Source of the DNA: Halovenus sp037080055
GTDB lineage: Archaea; Halobacteriota; Halobacteria; Halobacteriales; Haloarculaceae
DNA length: 64,000 nucleotides
Direction: 5' to 3'
Assembly: GCF_037080055.1 (NCBI RefSeq)
Contig: NZ_JBAOJI010000003.1
Location: 1-64,000, forward strand
The position numbers and the translations under genes are program-made. Below are positions 60,849-64,000 of the stretch, piece after piece; within the stretch, counting starts at the first letter, position 1, and every line of letters begins with the position of its first letter. A model generated the notes under the pieces. That model saw only the letters and a list, made by a program, of their open reading frames with translations, searched no databases and was not told where the DNA came from.

Positions 60849-61919
60849 TCAGGAACTGAGCCGCGTCGCAATCCGGTGTGCCCCGATCGTGGCCGCGATG
60901 GCTGGTCGTTCAGGCGCTATTACGGGTAATTCGTCGTCGACTGCCTCGTTCACTCGTTGCTCGAACGCCTCGACGAGGCCGGGGAGACAGGCCATCCCGC
61001 CCGTGAGGACGACTGGTTGATCGAGTGCGAGCCGGTACACGCGGTGGTGACTGCTCGACAACTGGGAGAGAAACTCACCGACGAAGGCGGCCACGATGCT
61101 GTCGAGATACTCTTCTAACGGTGCCATGATCGACCGCTCGATGGTGAATTCGTGGCGGCCGCCGCCCGGCTGCTGGATCACGTCGGTCACGGGTTCGAAA
61201 TTCTCGAAATTGCCGTGTTGTTCTTTGTACTCTCGGGCGGTGTTGATGTCGATGTGTACTCGACTCTGGGTCTCGTTTTCGACGTTGCTGATGATCTTTC
61301 GGTCGACTTCGTTGCCGGTCACCGACCCGCTGCGATACGGCGCGACCTGTTCGCCCCGGCGGAAGGCAGCAGCCTCGACGTGAGTCGCACCGAGGTTCAT
61401 CGCGGTGAAGACCCGTTCGACGGCTTCCAGTCCGTCGCCGACGGCTGGAATTGCCCCGCACAGCATCTCCGGATACCGCTCTATTCCAGCCCCGCCGATG
61501 GGACTTTCCTCGATGACGCGTCTGAGATTAGTCTGTCCCGACTGGTCGTCGCTGATCGGTGTCACGTAGACGACTGCGCTATTTTCTGGAACGTCGTGTG
61601 ACTCGACGACTGCATCGAAAAACTGGCTCGTGAGTTCGGTCTGCCGACCCGCGTCGGGAAGGCCGGCCCGCAGCGGAAATTTGACGGCTTCGGGATACTC
61701 TGCGGCGGCGTCGTCCCCGTAGGCGTACTTCGTCTCTCCGGTGATCGGATTCTGGTATTCGGCCAGACAGGTCAGCGTCTGGACCACCTGCAGTCCGGAC
61801 CCGTCCGGTGCTGGGAACGCGATGACCGTTCTCGTCGAGCCGATTTTGACGCCGACCGGCACCGGTGATCCCCCATCTGTGACGGGGGTTTCCGGGCGGT
61901 GGTCGGCGTTGCTGTCCAT
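60849..61919 (-). CDS. Actin-fold (MreB/FtsA-like) protein inside the archaellum operon
   Basis: 356 residues from the ATG at 61919. Phosphate-1 motif VGVKIGSTRTVIAF (21-35) matches the MreB/ParM DxGT motif with Asp replaced by Lys25. Phosphate-2 motif FTAMNLGATHVEAAAF (171-186) matches DxGxGTTD with Asp replaced by Asn175. Adenosine motif VVLTGGMACLPGL (303-315) is intact, and the central YPEMLCGAIPAVGDGLEAVE fits the helix before phosphate-2. Nucleotide may bind but hydrolysis is doubtful. Its own TATA-like box lies about 27 bases before the ATG. Function not known. Confidence 0.8.
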   Translation of the reverse strand: MDSNADHRPETPVTDGGSPVPVGVKIGSTRTVIAFPAPDGSGLQVVQTLTCLAEYQNPITGETKYAYGDDAAAEYPEAVKFPLRAGLPDAGRQTELTSQFFDAVVESHDVPENSAVVYVTPISDDQSGQTNLRRVIEESPIGGAGIERYPEMLCGAIPAVGDGLEAVERVFTAMNLGATHVEAAAFRRGEQVAPYRSGSVTGNEVDRKIISNVENETQSRVHIDINTAREYKEQHGNFENFEPVTDVIQQPGGGRHEFTIERSIMAPLEEYLDSIVAAFVGEFLSQLSSSHHRVYRLALDQPVVLTGGMACLPGLVEAFEQRVNEAVDDELPVIAPERPAIAATIGAHRIATRLSS

Positions 61920-61940
61920 ACAATGCGATTCACTGTACTC

Positions 61941-61951
61941 GGACAAATAAC
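61941..61951 (-). promoter_or_regulatory. TATA-like box of the actin-fold gene
   Basis: Minus-strand GTTATTTGTCC about 27 bases before the ATG at 61919. It suggests that the actin-fold gene and downstream arlCE1-arlH1-arlI-arlJ can be transcribed separately from the arlCE2-arlH2 pair. Confidence 0.5.
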
Positions 61952-62018
61952 AACCGGAATCCGACCCGAACGTCAGCAGACAAACAGTTCGACGGCGACC
62001 GTCTGAACTGCGCTCTGA

Positions 62019-62786
62019 CTACGCGACACTGCGTGATTCGATGACGATACCGGTGCCCTGCCGGACCGAGAAGCCGATGGTGTCACCGACCTGCTCGCCC
62101 ATCCCTGCGAATCGGAGGACATTGATCTGGCGGCGAGTTTCGTTACCGACTTCGACCATCTCCAACTCGATGAATACGTCGGCGATGGATCTGAAGGGGC
62201 CCAACGCCTCTTCGTCGAGAGTGGTTGGATCGACAGTCAGAATGACGACTTTGCCCTCGGAGATGATATCTCGGAAAAAGGAGATGATCTCCAGAGCGGC
62301 CTGCCGTTCTTCATTTTCGCGGACCAACGCCTCGAATTTGGGATCATTGCGGAGAATCGCATCGAAGGTATCGATGAGGATCACGTCCGAATCCCACATC
62401 ACTTCGGCTTCCATGAGCCGCCGCAGCAACTCCTTGCGATCGTCCTCGCCGTCGTCGTCCATGGTGAAGGTATTCTTGGAGTCACCGATGGCAGCGTGGA
62501 GGTAGAGGATATTCTCGTCGAGCATGTGATCGACCATGCCGTAATCCAGCGAGTGCATCTGTTCGAGGAACGAGCCAACCGTGAGTTCCGTCGACAGCAG
62601 ACTCACCATCGTTCCCTCTTCACAGAGGCCGTAGGAAAACCGCTGGCCCATGGCGGATTTGCCTGCTCCGTACTCTCCTTCAATGAGAACGATACTGCCG
62701 GGCGGCAGACCGCCACCGAGTTCCTTGTTCAGTCGGTCACGCTCACCGAGTCCGATCGAATACAGATCCTGTTGTGCAAGACTCAT
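62019..62786 (-). CDS. arlH: Archaellum motor protein ArlH (FlaH), copy 2
   Basis: 255 residues, identical to copy 1 except Gly47 for Ser, Asp111 for Gly, Glu157 for Gln and Ile221 for Val. Walker A GEYGAGKSAM and Walker B DVILIDTFD are unchanged, so it is expected to be functional. Nucleotide identity is almost complete over the last 270 coding bases and lower, mostly synonymous, over the rest. Starts at the ATG immediately after the arlCE2 stop (1-base gap), so the two are coupled. A 99-base gap separates it from the actin-fold gene. Confidence 0.95.
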   Translation of the reverse strand: MSLAQQDLYSIGLGERDRLNKELGGGLPPGSIVLIEGEYGAGKSAMGQRFSYGLCEEGTMVSLLSTELTVGSFLEQMHSLDYGMVDHMLDENILYLHAAIGDSKNTFTMDDDGEDDRKELLRRLMEAEVMWDSDVILIDTFDAILRNDPKFEALVRENEERQAALEIISFFRDIISEGKVVILTVDPTTLDEEALGPFRSIADVFIELEMVEVGNETRRQINVLRFAGMGEQVGDTIGFSVRQGTGIVIESRSVA

Positions 62787-62787
62787 G

Positions 62788-64000
62788 CTAGTCCTCGCTT
62801 GCGTGTTTCAGTTCCTCGACGTAATCGAGGCTCCGCAGGTGGTGTTCGATCGAGAGGTCCGCTTTCGAGGGCTCCTCGAACGCATCGAGATACCCGTCCA
62901 GTTCCGCAACGGCATCTTCGGTCAACCAACCGATCGTCTCGTAGTATTCGAGCGCCCGGATCGTTCCCCGAATCCCGACTTCGTCGACGAGATACTCCAG
63001 CCATTCGACGGTCATCACTTCCGACGAAAACCCGTCGGGCAGGGAGTCAACGTAAGGTTTGCCCTCGCTGAGATCCGTACTCGTCGGCGAGGAGTCGGTC
63101 GCCGGCTGAACCGCTGCTGTGGTTTCCGTGTCTGTCGTCTTCGGTTCGGTCGACTCGGCCAGTTCGGCTGGCATCGCCGACTCCGTCGTCGTCTCCGGTT
63201 CGGTCGACTCGGGAACTGGACTGGTCGTCTGGTCGGTGGACGCAGTCGTGTCCGGTGTCTGCGCGTCAGCCGAATCTTGCTCTGGTTCCGTCGGTTCGAT
63301 CAGTTGGCCGCCGTCGCTGGCCGCAGGTCCGACGCCGTCTCCGCCGGCATCGATCATCTCTTCGGTTCCGAACAGTTCTTCGTCCGCGTCCTGCTGCTCG
63401 TCACTCTCGGGAGTCTTCGTCTCGAAAACAGCTTCGAAGGAATCTTTTTCGACTTCTTCGACTTCGTCGTCGGACTCCGCCGCTGTCTGGTCTTGCGTGG
63501 ACCGCTCCGCCTGTTTGGTCTGCTGGAAGGCGTCGTCCGGTTCACCGCCGGAATCGACAACTTCCTCGACGCTGTCGACACAGTGTTCCTCTCTGATCTC
63601 CGTGCTCTCGCTGTCGAACAGATCTGCTGCGCTGTCGTCTGCAACGTCGGTCTCGATCTCTTCGATCTCGTCTTCCTTGTCGAAACTCTCCTCCTCTGGG
63701 GTGTGCTGGCCGGCCTCTGTCCCGGGCCCATCGGCTTCGCTCGCGAACGGGTTGACACCGCGAGTGGCCATCTGATAGAGGTTCAGCAGTCGGCCCGTGT
63801 TCTCCTCGATGTCTTTGACGCTCTCGGAGATCTGTTCGTTCTCGTTGCGGACAGTCTTGACCGTCGACGAGAGGCTGTCGACCTCGGTTTCCAGTTCGTC
63901 GAGCCGATGTTCGAGTTCCTCGTCGGAGGCGTTCTCCTCGCCTCCGGCAGTCTCGGCCGCACGCCGTTCCGGTGGGTCGCCGGCGAATCCGGTCGTTCCA
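62788..64000 (-). CDS. arlCE: Archaellum switch protein ArlCE, copy 2 (N-terminus outside window)
   Basis: The frame is open from the stop at 62788 to the window edge, at least 404 residues. Near the edge is the coiled coil ELEHRLDELETEVDSLSS and NENEQISESVKDIEENTGRL, parallel to copy 1. Then comes a long acidic Ser/Thr/Glu-rich linker with many TEP-like repeats, and the C-terminal E domain GKPYVDSLPDGFSSEVMTVEWLEYLVDEVG, LEYYETIGWLTEDAVAEL, SIEHHLRSLDYVEEL. Only the two conserved domains resemble copy 1; the linker is unrelated. Its start must lie beyond 64000. Confidence 0.88.
   Translation of the reverse strand, partial: GTTGFAGDPPERRAAETAGGEENASDEELEHRLDELETEVDSLSSTVKTVRNENEQISESVKDIEENTGRLLNLYQMATRGVNPFASEADGPGTEAGQHTPEEESFDKEDEIEEIETDVADDSAADLFDSESTEIREEHCVDSVEEVVDSGGEPDDAFQQTKQAERSTQDQTAAESDDEVEEVEKDSFEAVFETKTPESDEQQDADEELFGTEEMIDAGGDGVGPAASDGGQLIEPTEPEQDSADAQTPDTTASTDQTTSPVPESTEPETTTESAMPAELAESTEPKTTDTETTAAVQPATDSSPTSTDLSEGKPYVDSLPDGFSSEVMTVEWLEYLVDEVGIRGTIRALEYYETIGWLTEDAVAELDGYLDAFEEPSKADLSIEHHLRSLDYVEELKHASED

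Noticed and set aside
1..64000. CRISPR array or insertion sequence
   Set aside because: No regularly spaced repeats, no transposase or integrase motif and no terminal inverted repeats were recognised anywhere in the window.

Overview
This window is chromosomal DNA from a halophilic archaeon (class Halobacteria). The evidence is GC-rich DNA, strongly acidic proteins, archaeal ribosomal proteins and RNA polymerase subunits (Rpo3, Rpo6, Rpo10), twin-arginine lipoprotein leaders, halocyanins, an archaellum operon, and many TATA-like boxes about 25-30 bases before a start codon, as expected of leaderless haloarchaeal mRNAs. Genus and species cannot be fixed from the sequence alone.

Layout. 1-9.9 kb: end of a suf Fe-S assembly operon (sufB partial, sufC), a family B DNA polymerase with a 411-residue intein, two single-domain MgtE-type membrane genes facing a PhoU/RCK_C protein, and stress proteins. 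10-14.8 kb: an exported PQQ-type propeller, a UPF0173 hydrolase, an exported HtrA-like protease, and a PAS histidine kinase with a degenerate ATPase domain. 15-21.1 kb: the conserved archaeal cluster (minus strand) tRNA-Ser, uS13, uS4, uS11, Rpo3, tRNA-Leu, eL18, uL13, uS9, Rpo10, Rpo6, enolase, uS2. 21.2-34.3 kb: metabolic and repair genes (Mrp ATPase, threonine synthase, histidine kinase, FAD oxidoreductase, two-domain halocyanin, MGMT-like protein without its cysteine, Fe-S photolyase, chorismate synthase) and a tandem pair of alpha/beta hydrolases.

34.3-42 kb is more accessory: a second halocyanin with a duplicated gene scrap beside it, a LOR/SDH protein, a HalX response regulator, a decayed glycosyltransferase, a PAPS-reductase-like protein, a CGCGG-type candidate modified peptide without a visible maturase, and an HTH-HNH protein preceded by a sequence able to form two mutually exclusive hairpins. 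42-54 kb: triose-phosphate isomerase, an NDH-2-like protein, MenB, a two-domain multicopper oxidase, an AglJ-like glycosyltransferase and three universal-stress-type proteins.

54.4-64 kb: after a few small genes, the minus strand carries archaellum genes in transcription order arlCE2 (cut by the window edge), arlH2, an actin-fold gene, arlCE1, arlH1, arlI, arlJ. The arlCE-arlH pair is present twice. The two ArlH proteins differ at only 4 of 255 residues while the ArlCE proteins are strongly diverged, and the actin-fold protein between them has lost both usual catalytic aspartates. No arlF or arlG lies between arlCE and arlH in either copy. This duplicated motor/switch module with an embedded actin-like gene is the most unusual system in the window. 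Haloarchaeal DUF numbers quoted below are from memory and unverified.
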